Shown here: positions 1 to 14,024 of the stretch, one piece after another
Numbering within the stretch: position 1 is the stretch's first letter
Layout: every line of letters begins with the position of its first letter
Assembly (NCBI GenBank): GCA_035548125.1
Contig: DASZTV010000032.1
Coordinates: 1-64,000, forward strand
Direction: 5' to 3'
Source of the DNA: DASZTV01 sp035548125
GTDB lineage: Bacteria > Actinomycetota > Actinomycetes > JAFAQI01
Length of the DNA stretch: 64,000 bases
The notes under the pieces: generated by a model
Told to the model about the DNA's origin: nothing
What the model saw: only the letters and a program-made list of their open reading frames with translations
Databases searched by the model: none
Translations under genes and position numbers: made by a program

Positions 1-1206
1 CCAGGGGTTGCCCTGGTTCTCGATGTTGCGCAGCATCGTGCCGGCTTCGCTCGGGAAGCTCGACTCCATCAGCACCTGGTAGCGGCGCATGTCCACGATC
101 GCGTCGACGTGCTCGATGTCGACCGGGCACTCCTCGACGCAGGCACCGCACGTCGTGCACGACCACAGCACGTCGGGATCGATGATGTCGGGGACGAGCA
201 TCTTCGGCTCGGCGTCGCTGTCACCGCCGAGCAGCCGGTCCGCCTCCGCGAAGAGCGCATCGCGGATGCCGGTGATGACCAGCTTGGGGTTCAGCGGCTT
301 TCCGGTGTTCCACGCAGGGCACTTGTCCTGGCAGCGACCGCACTCCGTGCAGGCGAGGGTCTGCAGCAGCTGCTGCTGGTGGAACTGCTCGACCTGACCG
401 ACGCCGAGGACGGCGTTCTCGTCCTCCATCAGCTTCTCGAGGTCCGGCGTCGTACCGAGTGCGCCGAGTCCCTTCGGGTGCCGCTTCAGCGATGCGTTGA
501 TCGGCGCCGTGACGATGTGCATGTGCTTGCCGTAGAGCAGGAAAACCAGGAAGCCGACGACGACCGCGATCTGCGCCACCACGAACGTCGACTCGAAGCT
601 GATGCCGCTCGGCGTGATGTAGCTGGTGGCCTTGGAGGCGAACGCCCACCAGCCGTCGTCCTGGTACGGGAAGACGTGGTTGGAGATCTGCGCGCCCCGG
701 TAGAGCACCAACGTCGCCATCACCAGGAAGATCAGCCCGAGCACGAGGTAGGCCTGGTCGACGTGTGAGCCGTAGAACCGGGACTTGCGGCCGATCCGGT
801 GCGGCGACCGCGCGATCCGAATGCAGGTGAAGACCACGATCGCCACCGTCACGGCGACCGCGAAGATGTCCTCGATCAGCCCGAGGGCACGGCTGCGGCC
901 GATGTAGGGGATCGCGAAGTCGCGCTGGAACAGCGCGCCGTAGGCCTCGATGATCGTCAGGAACAGCACCGTGAAGCCCCAGAACGTGAACGCGTGGGCG
1001 GTACCCGAGCCCTTGACCTTGAATAGCTTGCGCTGGGCGAGGACGTCGGTGAGCTGCGCCTTGATCGCGCCCAGCACGTTCGGCTTGCGTTCCGGCGGGA
1101 TCGGGGCGCCGGCGAGGACCAGTCGGCCCAGCCACAGGAGCCGGTACCCGGCGATGGCGAATGCGAGGGCCGTCACGGCCAGGCCAGCGATGAGGCGAAC
1201 AGTCAC
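1..1206 (-). CDS. Fe-S oxidoreductase / heterodisulfide reductase-like membrane protein (3' part outside window)
   Basis: The reading frame enters from the left edge and begins at GTG 1206; the first 402 codons are visible. The N-terminal half has several hydrophobic membrane segments of cytochrome b / NarI-like type. The cytoplasmic part follows with two cysteine clusters, CTECGRCQDKCP and CTTCGACVEECP, the pattern for two [4Fe-4S] centres. This matches the large actinobacterial (Fe-S)-binding oxidoreductases typified by Rv0338c, which carry a C-terminal CCG (heterodisulfide-reductase) domain; that part lies outside the window. It probably passes electrons between a membrane carrier and a soluble partner, but the substrate is unknown. 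The family and frame are well supported; the exact start is less so. Confidence 0.88.
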   Translation of the reverse strand, partial: MTVRLIAGLAVTALAFAIAGYRLLWLGRLVLAGAPIPPERKPNVLGAIKAQLTDVLAQRKLFKVKGSGTAHAFTFWGFTVLFLTIIEAYGALFQRDFAIPYIGRSRALGLIEDIFAVAVTVAIVVFTCIRIARSPHRIGRKSRFYGSHVDQAYLVLGLIFLVMATLVLYRGAQISNHVFPYQDDGWWAFASKATSYITPSGISFESTFVVAQIAVVVGFLVFLLYGKHMHIVTAPINASLKRHPKGLGALGTTPDLEKLMEDENAVLGVGQVEQFHQQQLLQTLACTECGRCQDKCPAWNTGKPLNPKLVITGIRDALFAEADRLLGGDSDAEPKMLVPDIIDPDVLWSCTTCGACVEECPVDIEHVDAIVDMRRYQVLMESSFPSEAGTMLRNIENQGNPW

Positions 1207-1228
1207 GCGCGCACTTTACTTTCCGCCC

Positions 1229-1375
1229 TCAGAAGACCTGGTGGGCGAGCCAGGCGACGACCGGAATCACGATCAGCGGCGCGGTCAGGACGATCAGCCC
1301 GATGATCACCAGCGCCGCCAGCGCCCGGGTCCGCAGCGACGGTTCGCCGCGGGTGTCCTGCAGCCGGCCCAGCAT
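1229..1375 (-). CDS. Small single-span membrane protein, 48 aa, unknown function
   Basis: An ATG frame of 48 codons reads MLGRLQDTRGEPSLRTRALA and then a hydrophobic stretch of about 24 residues (roughly residues 19-44), ending HQVF. It lies 22 bp upstream of the Fe-S oxidoreductase gene on the same strand, so the two may be co-transcribed. Codon third positions are G/C-rich like those of the neighbours. No family is recognised. The architecture is a short basic N-terminus and one membrane helix, N-terminus probably inside. It could be a small partner of the oxidoreductase, which is inference from position only. Confidence 0.55.
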   Translation of the reverse strand: MLGRLQDTRGEPSLRTRALAALVIIGLIVLTAPLIVIPVVAWLAHQVF

Positions 1376-1457
1376 CCCGCAAACGGTACGCCGCGAGCGG
1401 GGTCGGCGGAATCCGGTGCAGGCCGGAATCTTCCTTGATCAGGAACCGTTCAGAAAG

Positions 1458-1476
1458 CTGAGTGAATCTCGCTCAA
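1458..1476 (+). promoter_or_regulatory. HAIR operator 1 (HspR-binding inverted repeat)
   Basis: The sequence reads CTGAGT-N7-GCTCAA, close to the HAIR consensus CTTGAGT-N7-ACTCAAG recognised by HspR. It is about 100 bp upstream of dnaK. Together with the second copy it should place the operon under HspR repression, with HspR encoded as its fourth gene. Confidence 0.8.
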
Positions 1477-1509
1477 TCGGGAATGACAGGACCGTTCTCC
1501 CGGGTTAAC

Positions 1510-1528
1510 CTGAGTGAGACCGGCTCAA
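1510..1528 (+). promoter_or_regulatory. HAIR operator 2 (HspR-binding inverted repeat)
   Basis: A second CTGAGT-N7-GCTCAA lies 46 bp upstream of the dnaK start. The half-sites and 7-bp spacer are the same as in copy 1, and the centre-to-centre distance is 52 bp, about five helical turns. The spacing would allow cooperative HspR binding over the promoter. Confidence 0.8.
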
Positions 1529-1573
1529 CTCTGACGGAGTGGGCCCACGAGCGCAGAACAAAAGGAGCAAGAG

Positions 1574-3430
<1,857 letters not shown>

Positions 3431-3467
3431 GCGCTGCCAAGCGTGGGGAACGCGCGGGGTGGTCGAC

Positions 3468-4076
3468 GTGACCGAGCCGTATCCGAGCGACGGACCGGAC
3501 GGCGAGGGCGGCGCCCCTGTCGTCCGAGACAAGCGGCGGCTCGACCCGTCGACCGGCGAGCGGCGTGCCGACGTACCGGACGCGCCGACGCCGGCCGAGC
3601 CGGCAGTCGCGGCCCCACCGGCCGGTGACGACCTGATCGCCGAGCTCGCAGAGCGCACCGCGGACCTGCAGCGGTTGCAGGCGGAGTTCGCCAACTACCG
3701 CCGTCGCGTCGAGCGGGACCGCGAAGCGGTCGGCGAGGCGGCGCTCGTCTCGGTGATCATCGGGCTGTTGCCGGTCCTGGACGACCTCGACCGGGCACGC
3801 GCGCACGGCGAGGTGCAGGGCGGCTTCGCACTGGTGGCCGACGGCCTCGAGGCGACCCTCGGCAAGCTCGGTCTCAGTCGGTTCGGCGAGACGGGAGACC
3901 CGTTCGACCCGACCATCCACGAGGCGCTGACCCACGGCCTGTCCGCCGAGGTCAGCGAGCCGATCTGCTCCGAGGTCTACCAACCGGGCTACCGCGTCGG
4001 CGAGCGAATCGTGCGGCCGGCCCGCGTCGCGGTCCTCGAACCAGAGGGAGTGAGCGGCGACGCCGCGAGCGACTGA
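3468..4076 (+). CDS. grpE: Nucleotide exchange factor GrpE
   Basis: This 202-residue protein exchanges ADP for ATP on DnaK. About 60 disordered acidic/proline-rich residues come first, then a long helix (LAERTADLQRLQAEFANYRR) typical of the GrpE coiled coil, then the C-terminal beta domain with EVYQPGYRVGERIVRPARV. GTG 3468 (VTEPYPSDG) is chosen because a GGGG stretch lies 8 nt upstream; GTG 3459 in the same frame is equally possible. It starts 37 bp after dnaK, in the same operon. A 95-bp gap with a large inverted repeat separates it from dnaJ. Confidence 0.95.
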   Translation: MTEPYPSDGPDGEGGAPVVRDKRRLDPSTGERRADVPDAPTPAEPAVAAPPAGDDLIAELAERTADLQRLQAEFANYRRRVERDREAVGEAALVSVIIGLLPVLDDLDRARAHGEVQGGFALVADGLEATLGKLGLSRFGETGDPFDPTIHEALTHGLSAEVSEPICSEVYQPGYRVGERIVRPARVAVLEPEGVSGDAASD

Positions 4077-4080
4077 CCAA

Positions 4081-4142
4081 CGCGATCTTGCACTTTTCAA
4101 CCGATCTGGAGCGTGCGAGGCGTTGAAAAGTGCAAGATCGCG
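4081..4142 (+). repeat. Perfect 20-bp inverted repeat with 22-nt loop between grpE and dnaJ
   Basis: The arm CGCGATCTTGCACTTTTCAA (4081-4100) is matched 20/20 by its reverse complement at 4123-4142, followed by GTTTTG. The stem is much poorer in GC than its surroundings. It lies inside the heat-shock operon, so it may be a partial terminator, an mRNA-processing hairpin that sets the dnaK-grpE to dnaJ ratio, or a small mobile palindrome. The structure is certain; the function is unknown. Confidence 0.85.
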
Positions 4143-4171
4143 AGTTTTGAGCGGAAGGAGGGACGTCGGCG

Positions 4172-5344
4172 ATGAGCGCTCGTGACATGTACGAGAAGGA
4201 CTACTACGCGACACTCGGCGTCCCGAAGGATGCCTCCGCGGCAGACATCAAGAAGGCCTACCGCAAGCTCGCCCGCACGCATCACCCCGACGCGAACTCG
4301 GGTGACGCCAAGGCGGAGGAGAAGTTCAAGGAGGTCTCCGAGGCCTACGACGTGCTCTCCGACGCGACCAAGCGCAAGGAGTACGACGAGGCGCGCGCGA
4401 TGTTCGCCGGCGGCGGGTTCCGGATGCCGCCGGGCGGCGGTCGCGGCGGTGCGACGACGTTCGACCTCGGCGACCTGTTCGGTGGCGGGGGCAGCGCCGG
4501 GGGCGGGCTCGGCGACCTGTTCGGCGGGCTGTTCGGCGGTCGCACCCGCACCGCGGCACCGCGCCGCGGCGCCGACGTGGAGGCCGAGGTGACGCTGTCG
4601 TTCACGGACGCGGCGGCCGGCGTGACCCTCCCGCTGTCCGTCTCCGGGCCACACACTTGCCCGACCTGCCGCGGCAGCGGGGCAAAGCCCGGCACCGCCA
4701 CGCGGGTCTGCCCGCGCTGCTCGGGCACCGGCATGTCGACCACCAACCAGGGCGGGTTCGCGTTCGCCGAGCCGTGCCGGGACTGTCGCGGCAGGGGACT
4801 GCTGGTCGACGACCCGTGCGCTACCTGCGGCGGCAGCGGCGAGGCGATCAGCACCCGCACGATTCGCGCGCGGATCCCCGCCGGCGTCGCGAACGGCCAG
4901 AAGATCCGACTCAAGGGCAAAGGGGAGCCGGGCGAGCGTGGCGGTCCGGCCGGCGACCTGCTGGTCGTCGTCCACGTCGGAAAGCACGAGCTGTTCGGTC
5001 GCAAGGGAGACAACCTCACGCTGGCGGTGCCGGTGACCTTCCCCGAGGCCGCTCTCGGGACGACCGTGAAGGTGCCGACTCTCGACGGACCGCCGGTGAC
5101 GGTGAAGATTCCGGCCGGTACGGCGAACGGCCGCGTGCTGCGGGTTCGTGGTAAGGGCCTGAGTCATCGCGACGGCGGGAAGGGCGACCTGCTCGTCACC
5201 GTGGAGGTGGCCGTGCCGGGCGAGCTCAGCGACGAAGCGAAGGCCGCCTTGGAGACGTACGCCAAGGCGACGAAGGAAAACCCGAGGGCTCACCTCGACG
5301 CAGCACGCACGGAACGAACGACAGGCGGTGGCAGCAATGGCTGA
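4172..5344 (+). CDS. dnaJ: Chaperone protein DnaJ (Hsp40, zinc-finger type)
   Basis: This 390-residue type I J-protein stimulates the DnaK ATPase. The J domain is at about residues 10-72 with the HPD motif at 38-40. A Gly/Phe-rich linker follows, with repeats of the DLFGG kind, then four zinc motifs (CPTCRGSG, CPRCSGTG, CRDCRGRG, CATCGGSG) and two C-terminal beta domains. ATG 4172 follows GGAAGGAGGG. The stop codon lies inside the start region of hspR, so the two are translationally coupled. It is the DnaJ1 type normally found in dnaK operons of actinobacteria. Confidence 0.97.
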   Translation: MSARDMYEKDYYATLGVPKDASAADIKKAYRKLARTHHPDANSGDAKAEEKFKEVSEAYDVLSDATKRKEYDEARAMFAGGGFRMPPGGGRGGATTFDLGDLFGGGGSAGGGLGDLFGGLFGGRTRTAAPRRGADVEAEVTLSFTDAAAGVTLPLSVSGPHTCPTCRGSGAKPGTATRVCPRCSGTGMSTTNQGGFAFAEPCRDCRGRGLLVDDPCATCGGSGEAISTRTIRARIPAGVANGQKIRLKGKGEPGERGGPAGDLLVVVHVGKHELFGRKGDNLTLAVPVTFPEAALGTTVKVPTLDGPPVTVKIPAGTANGRVLRVRGKGLSHRDGGKGDLLVTVEVAVPGELSDEAKAALETYAKATKENPRAHLDAARTERTTGGGSNG

Positions 5345-5771
5345 CGACTTCCTCTCCGGCACCGGCGCGAACGTCGCCGAGGACGCTCCGGTGTTCGTCA
5401 TCTCTGTGGCAGCGACGCTGGCAGGGATGCACCCGCAGACGCTGCGCGCGTACGACCGGATGGGACTGGTGTCGCCGGGACGCGCCAGCGGGCGCGGCCG
5501 CCGCTACTCGGCACGTGACATCGCGATGTTGCGCGAGGTGCAGCGCCTCTCGCAGGACGAGGGCATCAACCTCGCCGGAGTGAAGCGCATCCTCGAGCTC
5601 GAGGCGCACGTCGAAGCGCTGCAGCAACGACTCAGCGAAGTGCTCGACCAGCTCGCCGCAATGAATGGCGAGATCGCCCGTCGGGAACAGGCGGTGCACC
5701 GCTCGTACCGGCGTGACCTCGTGCCGTTCACGCCACCCGCTGTCGTCGTCTGGCAGCCCAAGAAGAAGTAG
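5337..5771 (+). CDS. hspR: Heat-shock repressor HspR (MerR family)
   Basis: This 144-residue MerR-type regulator has a winged HTH at about residues 18-85 (VFVISVAATLAGMHPQTLRA, then DRMGLVSP and RRYSARDIAML) and a C-terminal coiled coil (ELEAHVEALQQRLSEVLDQL). HspR represses its own operon by binding HAIR sites, two of which precede dnaK. ATG 5337 is taken with AGGCGG 8 nt upstream; GTG 5328 in the same frame would add three residues. The start overlaps the dnaJ stop by 8 nt. Confidence 0.95.
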   Translation: MADDFLSGTGANVAEDAPVFVISVAATLAGMHPQTLRAYDRMGLVSPGRASGRGRRYSARDIAMLREVQRLSQDEGINLAGVKRILELEAHVEALQQRLSEVLDQLAAMNGEIARREQAVHRSYRRDLVPFTPPAVVVWQPKKK

Positions 5772-5800
5772 GGCCCGGCGTCCCGGGAAGAGGGAAAGAC

Positions 5801-8363
<2,563 letters not shown>

Positions 8364-8377
<14 letters not shown>

Positions 8378-9242
8378 CCACGCTTCTCAGCAGTCGGCGC
8401 TCGTCTCGCTGCCAGCGGGCGAGCGCCGGCTTCGTGATGCTCGCGTGAGGGAAGTTCGGCGACCGTCCCTTCGGGGTGTCTGCACCCGCCAGCAGGACGG
8501 TCTTGACCGTGCCGCTCGCATCGTCCGCCTTCATCGCGTGGCGCAGCTCGGCCATCTGGTGCTGCGGTACGAGCGGGTCGTGGGTGGAGGAGCCGAGCAG
8601 GACGCGCGCGTCGAGCCGGCCGGCGTGAGCGATCGGGCTCCACTGCCGCAGGACGGAAACGTTCGTGCCGAACGACGGGACGACGTAGGTGAGGAACGTC
8701 CACAACGGGCTGACGATCGCGTGCAGCAATCCCTTCGGGTCGTAGGCGTGCTGGTCGGCGAGATGCACGAGATCGGTCGGTCCCGCGCCGGAGATCACGC
8801 ACGCGACGGACGGTCGCAACTCCGCGGCGAGCAGGGCGAGGTTGCCGCCCGCGGAGTGCCCCAGCAAACAGATCGGGGTTGCCGCGCCGACCCGGTGCCG
8901 CAGCGCGTCGTACGTCGCGAGGACGTCGGGCAGCGAGTGCTCGGCTTTGCGGTAGTCGATGTTGTCGGCGGCCCAGCCGAGGCTCGTGACGTAGCGGACG
9001 GTGCTGTTCTCGCTCGCCATCACCTTGCGGCCGACCAGCTGCCAGCCGCCGCCGTGGATGATCACCACCCAGCCCTTGGGCTTGCCGTGCGGCTTGGACA
9101 CGGTGTTGTGCGAAGACACGACGCCGTGGCTGAGGAACGTGATCTGCTTCGGTGGTGGCGTCGCTGCTGACGCCGCGGTAGCGGCCAACGACCCGCACGC
9201 AAGGAAGGGTGTGAGGGCAGCCGCGACCCCTCGAAGTCTCAC
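8364..9242 (-). CDS. Secreted alpha/beta-hydrolase (esterase/lipase)
   Basis: The protein is 292 residues from GTG 9242. An N-terminal signal peptide (VRLRGVAAALTPFLACGSLA, cleaved near AASAA) precedes an alpha/beta-hydrolase domain. The oxyanion-hole motif HGGGWQL and the nucleophile elbow GHSAGG are clear, with a C-terminal acid/His region (SSTHDPLVP). This is the HSL-like carboxylesterase pattern, and the substrate is unknown. GAAGGA abuts the GTG with almost no spacing, so the message may be leaderless or the start may lie slightly elsewhere. The gene is divergent from pyrE and convergent with clpB. Confidence 0.85.
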
Positions 9243-9327
9243 TCCTTCAAGATCGGCGCCCGGTCCCGGCGATTTGCACAACGGATTCACAACTTTCGGC
9301 GGTTGCCCTCCCGATAGCCTCTGCCCC

Positions 9328-9864
9328 GTGACAGACCGGGATGAGCTGCTTGCACGGATCAAGTCCGATGCCGTGGTGCACGGCAAGGTGACCCTGTCCT
9401 CCGGTCGCGAGGCCGACTACTACGTGGACCTTCGGCGAGTGACGCTTTCGGGTCAGGCGGCCCCGCTGGTCGGTCGCGTGATGCGCGAGCTGACCCGTGA
9501 CCTCGACTACGACGCGGTCGGCGGGCTGACGCTCGGCGCCGATCCGGTCGCCACCGCGATGCTGCACGCAGCAGCTGCCGACGGCGAGAAGCTCGACGCG
9601 TTCGTGGTCCGCAAGGAAGGCAAGGCACATGGCCTGCAGCGCCGCATCGAGGGCCCGGACGTCCAGGGGCGCCGAGTGCTCGCCGTCGAGGACACCTCCA
9701 CCACCGGCGGGTCGGTGCTCACGGCGGTCGAGGCGCTGCGCGAAGCCGGAGCAGAAGTCGTCGGGGTCGCGGTGATCGTCGAGCGCGGCGCGGCCGACGC
9801 GGTCACCGAAGCCGGTCTGGTGTACCGGTCGGCGTACGCGCTGTCGGACCTCGGGCTCGAGTAG
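9328..9864 (+). CDS. pyrE: Orotate phosphoribosyltransferase
   Basis: This 178-residue cytosolic enzyme converts orotate and PRPP to orotidine 5'-phosphate in pyrimidine synthesis. The type I PRTase PRPP loop is seen as RVLAVEDTSTTGGS (about residues 113-126). The N-terminal part SSGREADYYVDLRR and the lysines of VVRKEGKAHG fit the orotate site. GTG 9328 gives the usual family length. The next gene starts 2 bp after its stop, so the two are probably co-transcribed. Confidence 0.95.
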   Translation: MTDRDELLARIKSDAVVHGKVTLSSGREADYYVDLRRVTLSGQAAPLVGRVMRELTRDLDYDAVGGLTLGADPVATAMLHAAAADGEKLDAFVVRKEGKAHGLQRRIEGPDVQGRRVLAVEDTSTTGGSVLTAVEALREAGAEVVGVAVIVERGAADAVTEAGLVYRSAYALSDLGLE

Positions 9865-9866
9865 CC

Positions 9867-10640
9867 GTGCGCTACCAGTTCAAGACCGCGCTCGTCACCG
9901 GCGCGTCGAGCGGGATCGGCTGGGAGTACGCGAAGGAACTTGCCCGCCGAGGGACTGATCTCGTGGTCGTCGCTCGTCGTACCGAGCGCCTCGAGCAGCT
10001 CGCGAAAGAGCTGAACGGCACCGAGGTCGAGGTCCTCTCAGCCGACCTGTGCAGTGAGGAGGGCGTCGCGGCGGTCGAGAAGCGATTGACCGATTCACCG
10101 GTCGAGCTGCTCGTGAACAACGCGGGCGCCGATGGCGGTGGCGGATCGTTCGTCGCTCGCCCGCCGGAGCAGGAGGCGGCAATGGTCCGCCTCAACGCGC
10201 TGGCGGTGGTTCGCCTCACCCGGGCAGCAGTGGAGCCGATGGTGGCGGCGGGACGAGGCGGCATCCTCAACGTCTCCTCGCTGGCCGGCGACCAGCCGCT
10301 GAAGGGGTTCGTGACCTACGTCGCGACGAAAGCCTTCGTCACGAGCTTCACCGAGGGGTTGGCCGGCGAGCTACGCGGCACCGGGGTGCACGTGACGTTG
10401 CTCAAGCCCGGGTACGTCCACACGGAGATGAACCCCAACGGTCCCGACCCGAAGTCCCTCGCCGGTCGGTTCTGGCTGACGCCCGATGTCGTCGCCAAGG
10501 CGTCACTCGACGCGGTCGAACGTGGCAGGTTCCTATCGGTGCCCGGTGTTCACTACCGGGCGGCGAGCAGCGTGGTCAATGCGCTTCCCAACCAGCTGGT
10601 CCGGGCGATCTCCTCGAGAGTGGACCCGTCCGGCGACTAG
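9867..10640 (+). CDS. Short-chain dehydrogenase/reductase (SDR)
   Basis: This 257-residue classical SDR has the cofactor motif TGASSGIG near the N-terminus, NNAG in the middle, a catalytic Ser in NVSSLAG and YxxxK as YVATK. The ARRTER segment after strand beta-2 favours NADP(H). The substrate cannot be told. The start is GTG 9867, 2 bp behind pyrE. The 3' end overlaps the convergent DedA gene by 4 bp. Confidence 0.9.
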   Translation: MRYQFKTALVTGASSGIGWEYAKELARRGTDLVVVARRTERLEQLAKELNGTEVEVLSADLCSEEGVAAVEKRLTDSPVELLVNNAGADGGGGSFVARPPEQEAAMVRLNALAVVRLTRAAVEPMVAAGRGGILNVSSLAGDQPLKGFVTYVATKAFVTSFTEGLAGELRGTGVHVTLLKPGYVHTEMNPNGPDPKSLAGRFWLTPDVVAKASLDAVERGRFLSVPGVHYRAASSVVNALPNQLVRAISSRVDPSGD

Positions 10641-11269
10641 CTCGACGGCCGGTTCCTGGCCATGTGGATCGCGGCGGGAATGACCGACAGCACGACGGCT
10701 GCGACCGCGATGATTTCGACGTACTTGCGGATGAACGACACGTGCCCGAGGAAGTGGCCGAGCACGATGATCGGCACCGTCCAGAGCAGCCCGCCCACGA
10801 CGTTCGCGACGGTGTAGCGGGGGATCGAGACGCCGGCCACGCCGACGATGGGTGAGGTGAAGGTCCGGACGATCGGCACGAAGCGCGACAGCGCGACCGC
10901 CTTTCCGGCGCCGAACCGTTCGAGGAAGGCCTCCGCGCGTTCGACGTACTCGCGCTTGTAGAGCCGGGACTCGCGGCGGTCCTGCAGCGAGTTTCCGGCC
11001 CGCCGGCCCAGCTCGTAACCCAGCTGACCGCCGACGATCGCCCCCACCGCGGCGGCGATCAGCAGCCAGCCGAACGGTAGATGGACGTGCAGGTTGTTGT
11101 GCCGGTCGGTGGCGTAGCCCGCGAGAAACAGCAGCGAGTCGCCCGGCAGGAAGAACCCGATCAGGATGCCGGTCTGCAGGAACAGCACGACCATGACCCC
11201 GATGACGCCGAAGGTCGACAACAGGTGGCTCGGTGAGATCGAACCGAGGAGGGCCATCTGCTGATGCAC
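10637..11269 (-). CDS. DedA/VTT-family membrane protein
   Basis: The protein has 210 residues and about five hydrophobic segments. It carries the DedA signatures FFLPGDSLLFLAG, GQLGYELGRRAG and ALSRFVPIVRTFTSPIVG. Family members act in envelope homeostasis; some are undecaprenyl-phosphate or phospholipid flippases. GTG 11269 is the longest start; ATG 11257 (MALLGSI) is an equally good choice, and neither has a strong ribosome site. It is divergent from fba, with 69 bp between the starts. Confidence 0.92.
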   Translation of the reverse strand: MHQQMALLGSISPSHLLSTFGVIGVMVVLFLQTGILIGFFLPGDSLLFLAGYATDRHNNLHVHLPFGWLLIAAAVGAIVGGQLGYELGRRAGNSLQDRRESRLYKREYVERAEAFLERFGAGKAVALSRFVPIVRTFTSPIVGVAGVSIPRYTVANVVGGLLWTVPIIVLGHFLGHVSFIRKYVEIIAVAAVVLSVIPAAIHMARNRPSS

Positions 11270-11338
11270 CGGCGAAGGCTATCGGTGCACACTTGCGGGC
11301 AGACTCATCCTGAAGTCGGATTCGAGGAGCCACCAGAG

Positions 11339-12364
<1,026 letters not shown>

Positions 12365-12434
12365 CGCTCGGAATCTCGGGTAGTTCCCCGTATCGTTGAG
12401 GCAAGAAATCTCACGAAGGTGGGGAGCCAGACCG

Positions 12435-14006
12435 ATGTACCGCTGGCTGCGAGCCGCGGCAGTCACCGGGTGCACCGCGTTGTGGTGCACCGCGGCCGGC
12501 CTCACCGCGTCCCCGGCACTGGCCGACGACGCGCCTGCAGCGGCGCCCTCCTTCACGCTCGCCCCTGCGTTCGGCCAGGTCGGCGAGACCGTGACGCTCA
12601 CCGCGCAGGGCGCGACGACGTTCCCCACCGACGGCACCGCCACCGTCACGTTCAACGACGACGTTGCCGCGACTGCGGTGACTCCGGTCAGCACCAGCGA
12701 GCTCAGCGTCGTCGTCCCGACCGGCGCGAGCACCGGACCGGTCTCGGTCGTCGCCGAAACGACGACGTACGACGGACCGACCTTCACGCTTCAGCAGCCT
12801 GTCGCGATGGTCGCGACCCTGACGCCGAGCGTGCTCAGCTACGGCGGCAAGGCGGTGGTGAGCGCGACGCTGCAGACCACCGGCGCGCTGACCCTCCCGA
12901 TCGCCGGTCAGTCGGCCACCCTCGAGCGGCGCGCCAACGCCTCCGACACGTGGCAGCAGGCGGCGGACACCGACGTGAAGTCGACGGCGAGTGACGGTCG
13001 GGTGAGCTGGACGTTGCATCCGGCGAGCAACGCTGACTACCGCGTCCACTTCGCCGAGACGCCGCAGTACGCCGAGGCGACCAGCGAGCCGCTTTCGGTG
13101 AGCGTCAAGCCGCGCATCACGGTTCGGCCCGTCACGACGGCACCGGTCGGAGAGGTCACGAAGATCACCGGCACGGTCCACCCGCACGTCTCCGGCCGGG
13201 TGGTGCTCGAGAAGCTTCGCCACGGTTCGTGGCACCGGGCGGACCGTACTCAGGTGCATCACGGCAGGTTCAGCTTCGGGATCGACCCTTCGAACTACAA
13301 CCTGCTGCACTACCGCGTGACGCGGCCAACGGACGGCAGGCACCACCTCGCCAGCAGCCGTGTGCTCCGCATCCAGGCGGTTCACCAGCTGTTGGTCTAC
13401 GGCAACCGCGGCGCTGACGTCAGCGCGCTGCAGAAGCGGTTGCGCACGCTGCACTACGACGTCGGGCCCAAGTCCTCGTTCTACGGCTGGGACATGGTCC
13501 ACGCCGTGACCGCCTTCCAGAAGGCGCAAGGGTTCTTCCGCACCGGTCGGGCCGACCGCAAGGTCTGGAAGCACCTTGCGGCACCGAAGCGACCGCAACT
13601 GCGCCACCGCCATGTGAGGGGTACGTCCGTCGAGGTCGACCTGACCCGGCAGATCCTGATGATCGGCCGCAACGGCCACGTGTGGCGGATCCTCGACACC
13701 TCGACGGCAGGCGGGTACGTCTACACCGACTCGGCGGGCGAGCAGGCAACCGCGATCACGCCGATCGGGCACTTCGTCATCCAGTACAAGATCGACCACC
13801 TGGTGAAGGACAGGCTGGGAACGCTGTGGCGGCCGTCGTACTTCGACACCAGCGGCGACGCCATCCACGGCGAGGGGAACTCCAACGCGGGGTACGACGT
13901 GCCGGCCCACCCCGCGAGCCACGGCTGCGTGCGGATCACCAACCTGGCAGTCGACCGCTACTACAACACCTTCGCCGTCGGCGTCCCCGTCTGGATCTAT
14001 CACTGA
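12435..14006 (+). CDS. Secreted L,D-transpeptidase (YkuD) with IPT-like and peptidoglycan-binding domains
   Basis: The protein has 523 residues. The signal peptide (MYRWLRAAAVTGCTALWC, cleaved near ALADDAPA) is followed by an IPT/TIG-like Ig domain (about 35-120), a second Ig-like region, a peptidoglycan-binding domain (GNRGADVSALQKRLRTLHYD, about 325-380) and a C-terminal YkuD domain. The catalytic motif is IHGEG followed by HPASHGCVRI, with nucleophile Cys498. Such enzymes form 3-3 cross-links in the wall. ATG 12435 follows GGGGAG. It is monocistronic or leads into DUF3151, 18 bp downstream. Confidence 0.93.
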   Translation: MYRWLRAAAVTGCTALWCTAAGLTASPALADDAPAAAPSFTLAPAFGQVGETVTLTAQGATTFPTDGTATVTFNDDVAATAVTPVSTSELSVVVPTGASTGPVSVVAETTTYDGPTFTLQQPVAMVATLTPSVLSYGGKAVVSATLQTTGALTLPIAGQSATLERRANASDTWQQAADTDVKSTASDGRVSWTLHPASNADYRVHFAETPQYAEATSEPLSVSVKPRITVRPVTTAPVGEVTKITGTVHPHVSGRVVLEKLRHGSWHRADRTQVHHGRFSFGIDPSNYNLLHYRVTRPTDGRHHLASSRVLRIQAVHQLLVYGNRGADVSALQKRLRTLHYDVGPKSSFYGWDMVHAVTAFQKAQGFFRTGRADRKVWKHLAAPKRPQLRHRHVRGTSVEVDLTRQILMIGRNGHVWRILDTSTAGGYVYTDSAGEQATAITPIGHFVIQYKIDHLVKDRLGTLWRPSYFDTSGDAIHGEGNSNAGYDVPAHPASHGCVRITNLAVDRYYNTFAVGVPVWIYH

Positions 14007-14024
14007 GCAAGCGACACTGAAGGC

